A DNA stretch of 64,000 bases from Cymbomonas tetramitiformis (Eukaryota; Chlorophyta; Pyramimonadophyceae; Pyramimonadales; Pyramimonadaceae), in NCBI GenBank assembly GCA_001247695.2, contig LGRX02033526.1:1-64000 (forward strand), written 5' to 3'. The notes below the pieces were generated by a model. The model made no database searches. It was not told the DNA's origin and saw only the letters and a program-made list of their open reading frames with translations. Of the stretch, positions 9,362-30,290 are shown one piece after another. Made by a program: the position numbers and the translations under genes. Each line of letters opens with the position of its first letter. Within the stretch, counting starts at the first letter, position 1.

Positions 9362-12300
9362 TGTTTGCAGATAATAATTACTACAGTACATGTCAGCTGC
9401 TTTTATCCTAGAGATAATTGAAAAACATGAGCTGCAACAATATGAGCCATAAGGTTTGCAATCGTTATAACGTTCGCACTGATTTGTAATGTGTGTAAAA
9501 TCGTTGGATTTTACTCAGTCCGTAGCAACACGTTAGATCATTTCAATATCTGATAATGCAGACGTCAGACCGCCGGCGATTCAGATTTTGGAGAGTATTT
9601 TTTCCATTTCAACTATATCTATAGTTGAAGTTCTAGCTTTATCTCCCGACCGAGACCCTCCGCTCGGTTCGGTCTGTCACATAACCGACGTGAGTTAAGT
9701 GGCACAACATCTTACTAGTACCAAGTATGTGCTGCAAGAAGAAAAAGTGAATCGTGCCACGTGCCATGCAGACATCTGCTTGCATCGGCACTCGTATCGG
9801 CTTCAATTGGATCCGTTTACCATCAACGGTGAATGTTACGATATATTATCTTTTAGACGGTCAGGAAAGAGCATAAATGTGAGCGATCACGACCGAGAAG
9901 CACTTTTCGACTGTTCAAGATGGTCCGGTCGATCGAAACAGTCGCCCAATGGAAACTGTTATTTACGAATATTACTCATCTACCCTATAACATACATACA
10001 TATATATATATATATATAGCAGTGTGTGTGTTATGTGCATCTTACAGAACTCATGTAACATATCTCACTTTTACACATGATATTTTTCATGGCATTTTCG
10101 TGAAGACATGTGATGGTCAACACATGGGGTTTTGCTGATTGAAACCCACGACCATGCAAAAAGTGGTGATAATGTGTGTGTTATCAACAATGACTTATAG
10201 TCACTGACTGATGTCTGTAAGATAGTTTTTAACTTACTTAGGACTATCAACTCCATAGATGACCTTTTCAGGCGAGATTACTCCTTGGTTCTGTCGCCTG
10301 TCTTTGGCAGTTGATCGCATTGCAAAGTCTCACGAGTGAGTCTGCTGGAGATCTGCTTTATATCTTTGAATCTATGATAGTTCTCTGGGTGGTGTTGCCA
10401 CCCGGATACTAAGTAGTCGGAGCAATTGCTCATAGTATTTCTACTATCTACTTTGTCAGATATCATGTTGAATTACCGATTTACTGTACACAGTATGCAC
10501 TGAATTGTGATCAGGTTTCTGATTCAATTGTCATAATGCATAAGTAGATAATGTAGTTGCTCCAGCGATTGTGTGGGATGCATGGACAGTGCTCAACAGT
10601 GACCAACTGTTATTTGAGCACTGTATACTGCCTTCGGGTCTGGAGATATCTCCATCCAGCCCTTCAGCAGGTTGTTTGATCCTGTCCCATATGTATCGCC
10701 ATCGCTTGACATCCAACACGCACATGTGTTTGTTGGATGGTATCTATGTATCATATGTTGATATAATACTTGATCATTACACTTAGGAGTCAGTGTAATG
10801 TCAACATACATAATGATGTCAGTGACTTATGTATTGTATAGGTACTTTCTGATTTAGTACACTATACCAAATTGATTTATCACATAAGATGATACCACTA
10901 ACAGCATGTAGCTAACATGATATATATCAACTTGGTTAGTGTATGTAATCCTGCATATCTCATCGTGAATGACGAGTTGCTTGGTATATTTCACACATGG
11001 CTCTGGTGAGTATTCCTTTCATTGATCAACAGTAGAACAGTATCCCATCCCAAATCCTACGGCAGGGAATACTGAGCTAATTACTGTCTTAAGATCATGA
11101 TCGGCACCTTATACCAAGCGGGGTTCGTTTATAGTTTAGACTTGCACAACATGTATGCGTATGTGATATTTAATGCAATATCTGGTATGTATGTATATGC
11201 ATGCCAACTGTTATCGTGATCAAGTTGGCTGTATACATGTGTGCATATGTCAATGTATAACATGGTGGAATCATGCTGCATGGTATTGCTGCATGGTATT
11301 GTGCTGCATGGTATTGCTGCATGGTATTGTGATGCATGGTATTGCTGCATTTGTGATGCATGGTATTGCTGCATACACTTGGTATATTCTGTATAGATGG
11401 CGTATGCTGCATATGTGATGTGTGCTGAATAGTACACACACATATGATTGCACACCATCAATATTCATCTGATGTCATATTATGTGTCCGACTGCAAACT
11501 TTGTATGTACATTTGCCAGTAATTGAACAAACATCATCTTTGTATGTTATGTGTGCGTATCACAGATATTGAATAGCGTGCTGCATATATAAATTATGCA
11601 CCCTCATCGCGCGTCATCTGAGCATGATGAAATCATAGCAGGTGTGCGTATATCCTGACAAGCTAAATCATCGTATGCGCGTAGACGAGCGATTTTTGCA
11701 AACCATTTGCAATAACGAAATTTTGATGCGTGCGCTGCACTGAACAATTAGTGCGGATAGCGAATTATCACTGTCGCTGATGTATGCGCTGCGAATGGTG
11801 AACATCTCTGTCGCCGGTATGTGTGACATATGGTACGAATGCCATCGCGCGTACGGATCATACAAACTGGTGACGTTTTGATCATTCGCGCGTCAGTATG
11901 TCGCATATCGTGCAACCCTGCGAATGATAACAACATATGTGTGCGATCTGTATGCGGTAAGCACACCTTGTCGCTGTTATCCTCTGACGGCATTTATGCG
12001 AGCGAATACGTTCGCGACGGTAATTCCTCGCGCACTCCGTTCGCTGTTGATTCTGCAGCGGATGTTGTTATTCGATATATGGTCGTATATGTGCGATCGC
12101 TGTCGCCTGCATGTATGCGCGAACACCGCGAACCTGTTACATACAAAATATACAATATATCTCTATTGCTGCACTGCACACTTATGTGTCCTCGTTCGTC
12201 GTGTGGACGAGTAGAATACCACTGTTAAGGCTCGCTATGCAAGCGATATGTATGGCACGGCTATTATTGAACGACAATAGCACACGCAGAGTATTGTGGG

Positions 12301-12767
12301 TATGAGTGCAGTATTTTCTCCAGAAGTGCTGCTCGAGCTCAATGCTCTCTCATATACGCCAATGCCCCCACACTTCTCAAGCGTTACCACAATTGGGTTG
12401 TGAACCCGAAGGCATTGGGTGAACAACAGTATCGGCTGATCGAATAAGCCATATGATACCCGCATGGTGTTCAGTTCATGCTTGAAGCGAAGACGAGTCT
12501 TCTCAGAACACTTCGGTTCTTCAAGACTTGTCTTGCTTCGCCATCTCGATGCCAATACCTGGCCTCTCGATGACAGGTGTCACTCACCTTAAGTGGATGA
12601 CAAACATTATGACTGTACATGTCACAGTCGACCGTACTAACGACTGTATGTCATTATAACATATGACATGACACGAAATGGCATGACATGTATGTCATGT
12701 ATGACACGTATGACATGTATGACACATATGTCATCGGTCATATCCCTGACAACCAAAGAGTAACGCG
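9357..12767. other. Gene-poor A/T-rich region
   Basis: No protein-family signature was seen on either strand. It holds an (AT)n run near 9998-10017, the atggtattgctgc minisatellite (11271-11380), and a long imperfect hairpin near 12482-12543 with arms around aagacgagtctt and aagacttgtctt. A cluster of short atgacatgtatg repeats spans 12640-12735. Short open frames here look random. Confidence 0.6.
11271..11380. repeat. tgctgcatggtat minisatellite
   Basis: The 13-bp unit tgctgcatggtat recurs about seven times, interspersed with tgtgatgcatggtat variants. Confidence 0.85.
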
Positions 12768-12972
12768 GCCGCCAAAAGTCCGGCGAAGAAAGCGGGAAAA
12801 GCGGAAAAAGTGGAACGCAAATCGCGTCAAGAAAGCGGAGAAAGCGGTTAGGTTAAAGCGGCGCCGTAAGCGGCGAAAGCGGTGTTAAAAGCGGACGTCC
12901 AGAAATCGTTGAACTAAAGCGGATCGAGCAAAGCGGTCGTAAAGCGGAATCTTAAAGCGGATAAAATCGCGG
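12768..12972. repeat. AAAGCGG heptamer cluster
   Basis: The word aaagcgg or a one-base variant (gaaagcgg, taaagcgg, taagcgg) occurs more than a dozen times in about 200 bp at irregular spacing. In one frame it encodes a Lys/Arg-rich peptide, which is a by-product of composition. Confidence 0.8.
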
Positions 12973-12989
12973 GGCGCGAAGTGAATAAT

Positions 12990-13110
12990 GATAATAAAAC
13001 ATTTACGCTAGCAAAGGGGACAAAGTCCTGAGAGTGCAGTATCCCTGCAAAGCAGGCTAGTGAGAACACCAGGGGCTACTCCCTCTGCTACAGCGCGCCC
13101 ACAAAAAGGG
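12990..13110 (-). mobile_element. SINE-like repeat, copy 2, split by LTR element
   Basis: Reverse complement of the 9172-9356 repeat: it runs from ataataaaacatttacgc to cgcgcccacaaaaaggg. Homology resumes at 16454 with aagggctcaacccgc, matching the rest of copy 1. The LTR element at 13111-16453 therefore inserted into this pre-existing repeat. Confidence 0.8.
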
Positions 13111-13282
13111 TGCTGAATATATCAGCTTGACTGTATATTCGGAGTGTGGTGCATCAGAATAATCAACCGGATGAACAGAATACCGAGTCTTCCCGTTATA
13201 TGTTCGGGGTCTAGGGTTCCGGGACCGGTGACAGTCATACACCCTAACTATAGGAATGACAGTCGGGGCGTCACTTCCAGCA
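13111..13282 (-). repeat. 3' LTR (172 bp) of gag-only element
   Basis: Direct repeat partner of 16282-16453. For the minus-strand element this is the 3' LTR. The purine-rich stretch ctaggtggtgtg on the minus strand just inside it is a possible polypurine tract. Confidence 0.92.
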
Positions 13283-13530
13283 CACCACCTAGGGTGGTGA
13301 CTGGCAAACTAGGTGGTCACGGAACTGAAACAAACACCTACTCAGCTTCGGTGGAAATAAGCATCCTACAGGGGAACCTGTCCTTTCTGGCAGGGTAACC
13401 CCCGAAACTAGCAGTTAGTGAGGCATAGTGCAGAATACGGATACAGTTAAAGCCCTAAACTAAGCCCATCTTGGGGCAATCCGAACCAACAGCACAACAG
13501 GCTGGAGGCAGGCTAATCTCAATTGCAACT

Positions 13531-14001
13531 CTAGCCACTTTGAAAGCGCCCGGGAGAGCCGGTGCCACTGTCACAGCGCCCAGGAGAGCTGGTACCACTG
13601 CCTGTGAAATCATGCGTAGAGCAAATTGAGAGGATTGGAGATGTGTCGATGTCGCCGCAGGCAGTTGCACCGGGCGCAATCGGTCCTGCCCGGTGTTGGA
13701 TTGAAGAAGAAGAAAGTGCATCCCCGGTCCCACCGCCCCAGGCGGGTGGCTCGTAGTCCGGTGATGGCGGAGCACCGCCCGGTGAGGGCGGCGCAGCAAT
13801 AATTGGGGCTGCCTCAGGCGGCTGCGGGGGGCCCGGGAGCCATGCCCACCCGTACCCGTACGCAGTACGGTACCAGCTGCCGTACCAGCCTGCTGGTTGG
13901 TAGTAGAGATTCGGCGGAATGGCTGTGGGCGTCAGCACACCAGCACCACCGACCTCGCCGCCGGTGCGCCCCGTTGCTGAAGATGCTGGCGCCGGGAGCA
14001 A
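13531..14001 (-). CDS. Overlapping Pro/Gly-rich ORF, uncertain
   Basis: 156 residues in another frame overlapping the last 70 nt of the gag ORF. It is rich in Pro, Gly, Tyr and Ser (NLYYQPAGWYGSWYRTAYG). No domain recognised. It could be the real 3' extension of gag after a frame change or non-coding 3' sequence of the element. Confidence 0.35.
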   Translation of the reverse strand: MLPAPASSATGRTGGEVGGAGVLTPTAIPPNLYYQPAGWYGSWYRTAYGYGWAWLPGPPQPPEAAPIIAAPPSPGGAPPSPDYEPPAWGGGTGDALSSSSIQHRAGPIAPGATACGDIDTSPILSICSTHDFTGSGTSSPGRCDSGTGSPGRFQSG

Positions 14002-15890
14002 TCACGTAAAGGGGCGGCAGTTGCACAAATAACGAACAACAGGCAGACTGCGAGAGATGTGAGGGCAGAGAACCCGAAACCCATCGGCGGTCTGCCGCAT
14101 CCCAAGGGCTGTCTCGGCGGCGGAAGACACTCGCCCTCGTCCTCGGAGTCGTCCGCCGTCACGGAGACGGAGTCCACGGGCGCGACGGGGCCCATGTGGT
14201 GCATAGCAAGCGCTGGCTCCGTTCCCGCGATGTCCAAGTTGAACGCGAACTTGTCCATGAAGGCCGCGTGTGGTTCGTGCGCGTGTAGCGCGCTGATGGG
14301 GTACATCCCCTCGTCGGACACCACCGACTGCGGAGCGGGGGGCGGTGCCGGCGGTGGTGGCGCGTCCAGAGCGTCGTCGCGGACCTCGTCGTGAATCTTG
14401 AAGTTGTGGATGTTCGTAGCATCACCAACCGCGTAAACCCCGAGGTGGGTGTTAGCGGGCTGGCAGTACCCCAGGTACTCGTCGATGGTGTCGGGCACTC
14501 GCTCCTCGGCGACAGCGAAGGAGAACGCGGAGGCGGTGTCGTAGAGATCAGGTTTGCCGTCTGCAATGCAGCAGACGGCGTCGAAACGGACGGCGTCGTC
14601 TTTGTCCACGGCGTTCTGGAACATCACGGCGAGCATGTCGTTCTCGCTGTCCGCAATGCTGAAACCGTGTGCCCCAACACGTCCGCGTGGCCCGCCGTGC
14701 GGGCAGTCACGATGCCAATGCTTCTCCGCCGTAGCGGAGCATGTCGGGTGTCGGCACAACGGGACGAACGTACCGGTGGGCTTGTGGAAAGCCACCTTAC
14801 CCGAAGACTTCCCACGGAAGTTCTGCGGGAAGTTGCCGTGCTCAGGGAGGGGCTTCGCTGCGAAGCGGACGCCGTCACCGTGTCCACCGCGTCCAATGGC
14901 GTTCTTCTTGTCGTTGCGGGGCGTGTAGCCCTTCGTGTCGTCGAGACGGTTGTGGAGCGCCTTGATCTCCTTCTTCATGTCGTAGAGCTGGTCGCGGAGC
15001 TCGCTGAAGACGGTCTTGTAGTCCTCGTCGTCGCTCTGCCCAGCCAGGGTGAGGGCGGAGAACGTGCGCGTAGCAGGCGGGACGTGCGAATCCGTCCCGT
15101 GTTGTGCGTGGCACTCACGGGTCCATTGCTGAATGGTGGCAAGGGACTCCGCCGCACGTTGGTCGTGCAGTAACAGACGGTTGACCACCGGGGCGTAGAA
15201 GACCGGGTCGAGGGACTTGATGAAAAGGGACTTGACCTCCATGTCGTCGAGAGTGCTCTTCCGTCGAGCGGACCGGAGAGCGGCGTTGGAGGCGGCGATT
15301 GCCCGCGACGGGTCGAACTGGTTGATCTTGATGGCCAGAAGGTCCGCGGTGCCCTGGAAGGGCCCGCCCGAATCCAGGAGCATCCTGGCGATCTCCAGCA
15401 ACACCCGCTTCCCATCAAACGGGTGTGCCTCCGCTGAAGACTCCATCCAGTCTGCCGCGGGCGACACCGGAGCGATGATGAATTCCAGTGTCGAAAACAG
15501 CAGTTTGTTCGCCTCGGCGCGAACGGGCAACGCGGCATCCTCCAGGTCGAACAGAGAAGAAAACGCGGACTCCTCAGTGACGAAAATGTCCCGTAATGCC
15601 AGTACCAGACGGGCGAAAACGGAGCTGACGTTCGACTCCGTACCGTCAAAACGGCCATGTTTGTCGTCGTACACCTTCTTGATGACGAGTTTAGCGGCAC
15701 GCTCGTCGAAGGATTCTTTTGCTAGACGCTTGACAGCGTCGAGGAACAGTGCCCCTGCTGACTGGGCAGCCGGGGCAGCCGTAACCGTAGGGGTGGCCGG
15801 AGTGGTCGCATGTCGAGCTGCGGCATCGTCGAAAATTGTAACTAGTGAGCGGCGTGCGGCCGCGGTGTGAGATCTCGTATAAGTACCCAT
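13932..15890 (-). CDS. gag-like protein of non-autonomous LTR element
   Basis: 652 residues starting MGTYTRSHTAAARRSLVTIF. Residues about 40-280 are helical and gag-like, including VKSLFIKSLDPVFYAPVVNR; the same LDPVFYA motif occurs in the ORF at 62.3-64 kb. A coiled-coil-like stretch follows (FSELRDQLYDMKKEIKALHN), then a basic segment and a Cys/His cluster (CRHPTC, HWHRDCPHGG) that could bind zinc like a nucleocapsid knuckle. The C-terminus is acidic and proline-rich and ends with a hydrophobic segment (FSALTSLAVCLLFVICATAA) resembling a membrane anchor. The ORF is intact, is the only sizeable product of the element, and reads away from the right-hand LTR. Confidence 0.85.
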   Translation of the reverse strand: MGTYTRSHTAAARRSLVTIFDDAAARHATTPATPTVTAAPAAQSAGALFLDAVKRLAKESFDERAAKLVIKKVYDDKHGRFDGTESNVSSVFARLVLALRDIFVTEESAFSSLFDLEDAALPVRAEANKLLFSTLEFIIAPVSPAADWMESSAEAHPFDGKRVLLEIARMLLDSGGPFQGTADLLAIKINQFDPSRAIAASNAALRSARRKSTLDDMEVKSLFIKSLDPVFYAPVVNRLLLHDQRAAESLATIQQWTRECHAQHGTDSHVPPATRTFSALTLAGQSDDEDYKTVFSELRDQLYDMKKEIKALHNRLDDTKGYTPRNDKKNAIGRGGHGDGVRFAAKPLPEHGNFPQNFRGKSSGKVAFHKPTGTFVPLCRHPTCSATAEKHWHRDCPHGGPRGRVGAHGFSIADSENDMLAVMFQNAVDKDDAVRFDAVCCIADGKPDLYDTASAFSFAVAEERVPDTIDEYLGYCQPANTHLGVYAVGDATNIHNFKIHDEVRDDALDAPPPPAPPPAPQSVVSDEGMYPISALHAHEPHAAFMDKFAFNLDIAGTEPALAMHHMGPVAPVDSVSVTADDSEDEGECLPPPRQPLGCGRPPMGFGFSALTSLAVCLLFVICATAAPLRDCSRRQHLQQRGAPAARSVVLVC

Positions 15891-16281
15891 AGTGAAATGA
15901 CTGCAGAGATAGGGTGAGGTAGAAAATGCGAGGCGAGACCAACGGCGTGGGCGACGGCTAGCGAGTTGCGGCGGGTCGTCGAGGATAATCAGGGAAACAG
16001 CAAATTGTGCGCGGTCGTGTGGGACGAAAGGACGTGATCAATGTCGTACGGTGTACCGGAGACCAGAAACAACAAAATCCAGCCCAACGATACTTCACGG
16101 AAAATAAACTGTCGTCAACGCTACCCAATCATGTCCAATCAACCGCGTGTCCGTAACTGAGCCATACCGCCCGTACCGAAAGTCTCTCTAACGCGGGTCC
16201 CTCACCCCATCTCAAGCGCCGGTGTTTAGCCAATCATGGCCAAAGTCGCAGTGTAAAATTAAGCGTGCGTGGTACCAAACC

Positions 16282-16453
16282 TGCTGAATATATCAGCTTG
16301 ACTGTATATTCGGAGTGTGGTGCATCGGAATAATCAACCGGATGAACAGAATACCGAGTCTTCCCGTTATATGTTCGGGGTCTAGGGTTCCGGGACCGGT
16401 GACAGTCATACACCCTAACTATAGGAATGACAGTCGGGGCGTCACTTCCAGCA
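16282..16453 (-). repeat. 5' LTR (172 bp) of gag-only element
   Basis: Partner of 13111-13282 with one visible substitution (cggaataa here, cagaataa there). It should hold the element's promoter: the minus strand contains an acatataac TATA-like motif. Confidence 0.92.
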
Positions 16454-16504
16454 AAGGGCTCAACCCGCCGCTTATCAGCGAAGTGATCTTGCTAACGGGA
16501 AGCG

Positions 16505-18142
16505 TAGTGAGGGTCCATAACCTGATGAAAGACGTAATACATATATAATATATTAGTCAAGCCAAAGAGCGGGAACAGTCAGGCGCTGAAGAGACGAAGG
16601 CTAAGATGAGATAATAAAATACAGTGAGTCGTGTTTTATTATCAGCGCCAATTGTGGAATGCTGGCTGCCTATGTGGCACCTTGGGGCGAGGCGGGGTGA
16701 AACAGGAGAGGCTGCTCAACCCCACCTTACAGGGTGGTGGTGAAAGTCAGTGTGCCCATGAGAATCACTGTTTCATCACTTTGTCTGTATATTACTGTTC
16801 ACGTCCCCCCCCTTTTTCCCCCTTCGCGCCTGCGGCGCCAATTTTCTCCCATTAGCCCTTTTTTTCTCCCTGTACCTGTCATCGGACGCAAATCCCAGGG
16901 TCCGGCACCAGGGTCTTGTGCGCTGACGGGGGGGCCGCGACCGAGCCTGAAAGCCTGAAGTGGGCGCGTGTCCTGTCGTGGCGGTACAAGCTTGTAGTCG
17001 GGCCACGCGACCATGCCACGCGACAGGGTGGGGCCACGTCGACGTCACCCAATAAATATTGATTTCTTGCCTCAAACCTTTATCCGCTCGAACATCCTCT
17101 TACCCGATCTCTGTTGATCTTTGTGACCACCAGGTCACCAGCTCAACACGGTCATCTCTCGTCTCACGTCTACAGTGTCACGTATGTTCATCGGCATCCC
17201 GGTATCGTAGATCGTACGGCATCGGTATCGGCATCGGATCTGAATCGTGTGACAATTGACAGACGAGGAGGAGGAGAGCGAGAGTGACACTGCACTGCAT
17301 TTCTTTCTCAACGGCATGGTTCACCTCGTTTGTACATCAGATCACGTTCTTGTTGCACGCGACGATTGTCGTTGAGAGCAGCCAGGAAAACTCTTGCAGA
17401 CCTCTCGAGGTGCTTCGTCTTCACAAATGGATATTAGCTCCCAACACGCGCGATCAATGGCTTTCAGGGCAGTTGCACAAAAAATTGGAGCGAGCGCAGT
17501 GCCATCCTTGTCTCGCCACCGATCTCTTTGTCCTAGAAGGTATATGCACAAAACGGGCGCAAAAGTCACACAACCCACATCCCAGGCCTATGGATGCTCA
17601 CCTCCCCCGACGCACAATGCGCGAGCACTTCAAAGAAATAACGCTTGAATTTTGCGTTCTTCCCGTAAATTTCTCTCATAATTCTTCTCAGATATTTAAA
17701 CGGCTGATCTTTCGGTGTCCATTTTGTTTTCTGTCGATACTTTTCAAACTTAACTTTCGCATATCCTATCACTTCCGCGCAGTGCGCTGCTGCTATGCAA
17801 TTACAAGGGCGAAGCTTGTTTGTATATGTCGGAGCTCTCTGTTTGTGGTTGTTCACTCGCTCTCACCGTCGTGACAAAAAACTTTTGTTACACTCACTCA
17901 CTGGGCGCTTTCGTTTCATACTCGTCCTTTCGGCGCCGTATCTCCAGTCGATGTGCATAGATTCTGCTGTGAATGGAATCTGAGCTGTCAATATCGCACT
18001 GTGACGAAGTGCCTAGCTCATGTGGATTGGCCACAGTTCGCCTGCCCTTTCACCTTCATAAGCCACTTGCGCTCAACTCTTCTTTTCACTGATCTCTCAG
18101 CATCCCAGAGGTCGCTTACACGCTCTCTTTGCTTTCTAACAG
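16505..18142. other. No firm gene; possible decayed minus-strand gene
   Basis: Several minus-strand stretches look coding (about 17810-17590 with FEKYRQKTKWTPKDQPFKY, and 18200-18020 with NISQIGVSRRTVRKQRER, helix-turn-helix-like). Junctions could not be fixed and the family is not recognised. The first exon(s) of the prolyl-tRNA synthetase gene should also lie in this interval on the plus strand. An in-frame stop at 18090-18092 shows the next exon must begin after it. Confidence 0.4.
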
Positions 18143-27292
<9,150 letters not shown>

Positions 27293-30117
27293 ATATGCAG
27301 CGCTGTTCTATAGAAATTACTGTATACAATGTCGTGACATGATTGCGTCGGGCTGCCCCTATTGAGCAAAACTGTACAGGGTGTTTAGTTTGAGCAAAGT
27401 CAATCCCTCTTACAATACCACTGCTCTTTCACTGGAAGCAGACTTGATCTAGATGCGACTTCTCATCATTCTTTCGCAACATTAGAATAAATGTTGACCG
27501 AAAGTCATTGCTATTTTGATTGTTGTAAAATGCTGCACTATTCCCCACTGTTTCACTCGGCATTGTTGCTGCTGTTTGGTTTGGAGCCGTTCGGATAGAA
27601 TGACGGAATCTCACTTTGTGACTCAAAGACATTAGGAGTCGAGGGAGTTGTGTTACGCTCCAAATATAAAAGTTCGCCAAATATGTCCACTGCGTCCGTT
27701 CATTTCGATCTGGCGATCAAATCCGAGCGACTTATGTTGTAAATTATGTTGTATGTGAACTGATATAAAAGCCCCCCTCACCAAGCATACCCCCGTAAAA
27801 AATATATACGTACTTCGTACTAATCGAATTTATATGAGTATTCACTCTGGCATACCACCACGCATTGTGCGATTTGTACCGAGCAACAGAGGCATCCAGT
27901 AATCAAACCGGAACGTGATAATCACGCGACGCGTGTCTTGGCGCGCGGCGGATGCACCGTATGAAACACACATAGGTATGAGCGAAGGTCGCTTCATAAT
28001 CAGATTATAGTATCATGCATCACGAGATGTTTCGTACACGCATAACAAATATCGTGTTGTGAATACATACATGTAGGCAGTCGTTTTGAGAACGCGTACC
28101 CTAGAAAATACATTTTTTGAAGTAGCACTTGCGCGTGATCGTCAAAAACAGATCGTTCACTGTGAAATATTCCGGCAATAGTCGCACTGATAATTTACAA
28201 ACAAGTCGGTACTGTATTTATGATAGTTGTATTGTATCTATGTCGTCCTGAGCTGAACTTTGGATCCAGCTTGCTGATCGTGTACACACGGCGAATGATA
28301 CTGGGCTGTATGCATCGATAGAAGATGAATATATAGCACATAAGCTAAGGCCGTTCATGGCATTGCGCCATGTCGTGCCGAATATTGCAAATGCGCCGTT
28401 GAGCCATCCTTGCCGAAAGCCAGCTGTGGCCAGCTTCCCAAGGATTTCCTACTATTTAATTACACTCTGGCTTACTACAAAGCGACTGACATGCACCAAG
28501 CAACAGAGGCATCCGATATTACACGGACCGCGACTTACATGTACACCGGGCGATACCACCGGCACACATACACAACGCTTTACCCTATATTTCCTACTAT
28601 AGGGCACGCGATATTTCTTCCATTTCGCCTGTCCACCGCGTTGATTTGAATGCCCTGAAGCGAGCGGCAAGGAATGATAGACAGCTTACTATTTGCGAAT
28701 TGCGAGAAACTTTATTTGACCACATCTGCGATTCGGATAGACCAGAATCGGCTTTTATTTGCATGGGCACTTGGGGACTAATAAGCGGTGCCCACGAGTT
28801 CCGATCGATTAAACATATTTCAAAATAAAATTCAAAAGCTGTGCAATCACCACCGCCACTTTTGTTAGGGACCTGCGGAGGCCAAAAATAACCCAAATAT
28901 GCAGAAAATGCTCTAAATGGCGAAAATTCGGACGACTTTAAAACATCGCCATTTTTATTTTGAAATATCGATTTTAACGTTGGAAATGGTTGATTTTAAC
29001 CATCTCAGTCATCCAATGTCGAAGACTATCGAGAAAAAGTAGCCATCGCATTTTTTAAAATGATAATAAACAATCCACGTCAAAGGTTAGTCTATCTTAG
29101 TCGCGGATGTGGTCATGTGTGTTTGAGCGCTGCTTGATCCCTGATACGATCTTCGGTCGCGCGAGGCGGGGCGACATGCTAACGTACTTTGCGCATCATG
29201 TGGTTGCCTGCACGGATGAGCTGCGTAGCAGCAAGAAGCGGCATCACAACATTCACTGCAGTATTTTTCGTCCGAAACAAATCGTTTGATGTTTAGATTT
29301 CTTAATGTTTTAATATCAAATAATTTAGATATAGGATAATTTAGATAACTGACAGCATTTAGACGCCAGTAAGAAATACATAGCGTAGCATTAGCGAGAC
29401 AGTTGACGCAGTACCAAGCTACTGTTTTTGTCAGCTTCTTTTATGGTTTGTTTGGCATTTAATTGAACACATATATGCTCCTTATCCGTTGCTCTCGGAT
29501 GCTTTATGCATGCATACCATGCTCCCCGTGTGCGCATGGCTTTGCGCATGCCATGTGGTAGCATTAATAGTACGGTATATGGCACTTCATTTCATCGCTG
29601 CACTTGGACACATCCGAGTGCTGTTCAATTGGCACTAGAACAAGCTGAGATTTCCTTGATTGTTATTCATTAAGGGATATTAGTGTACACATCCGATAGT
29701 GAAAACGTCACTGCGATTTTTCCAGTTTTCCGAATTTTGAAAATGAAAAGAGAAAGATCGGCACAAGCAAGAGAAGAAAAAGGAAAGAAAACTCTAGAAG
29801 TCAATACTCAACATTGGCCGGTCTGGATATATGCGTTTGGTGCTAGCTAGGGATGTAGAGAATAAACGCTGCTAAAAATGAGTTTATTGGTTCATGAGAA
29901 CTTGAGAAGGGCTAGTCACCTGAAGACAATCACGGCATAAACGCTGCCAAATTTTTTATAATTTATGTGCAAGTTTAAAAACGGCTTGCCGTGTGTCGTT
30001 GTAGTCGCTGTGCAATTGCATATGTGTGCACCGATGTTGAAGCATGCAGTGAGCATGGCCATCCAAGACCCGAGTGTTACCCTGAGCGCTCCAGGTTCGT
30101 GATCGTTCTAGTACCCG
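27293..30117. other. Intergenic, no recognisable gene
   Basis: A/T-rich DNA after the synthetase stop. No domain signature on either strand. Confidence 0.6.
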
Positions 30118-30210
30118 GAGCGTTCCAGGATCGCTCCCATACTTGGAGCGTTCCGGGATCGCTCCCATACTTTGAGCGTTCCGGAATCGTTCTCATAACT
30201 TGACCGAAAC
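30090..30210. repeat. 28-bp tandem repeat
   Basis: Three units of ggagcgttccaggatcgctc plus catactt, flanked by related gatcgttc and gggatcgatccc palindromic words up to about 30285. Confidence 0.8.
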
Positions 30211-30290
30211 CGGATCGATCCTGTAAAAAACTTCCCTCCCGGGATCGATCCCGTCCAGGATCGCGAAAAGAACGATCCTGGAACGCCTCG

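Larger units (their letters stand above)
13106..16458 (-). mobile_element. Complete gag-only LTR retrotransposon
   Basis: Two 172-bp direct repeats (13111-13282 and 16282-16453) differ at one position that I can see. They begin TGCTGAA and end TTCCAGCA, giving TG...CA termini. The flanks are aaggg at 13106-13110 and 16454-16458, a perfect 5-bp target duplication. The interior carries one long minus-strand gag-like ORF and no reverse transcriptase, protease or integrase. This fits a non-autonomous LTR element of the terminal-repeat-plus-gag type that depends on a relative's pol. Near-identical LTRs imply recent insertion. A possible primer-binding site (TGGTACCACGC on the minus strand) lies four bases inside the 5' LTR at about 16266-16276. 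Confidence 0.93.

Noticed and set aside
14391..15870. Long plus-strand frames of 260 and 217 residues
   Set aside because: They are the complement of the intact minus-strand gag-like ORF, and no family features appear on the plus strand.
17284..17874. 196-residue plus-strand frame
   Set aside because: Hydrophobic and Cys-rich without any family feature; the opposite strand looks more coding-like, and neither could be confirmed.
18090..18142. Extending the first synthetase exon upstream to an ATG at 17973
   Set aside because: An in-frame TGA at 18090-18092 intervenes, while ctttctaacag at 18132-18142 is a good acceptor.
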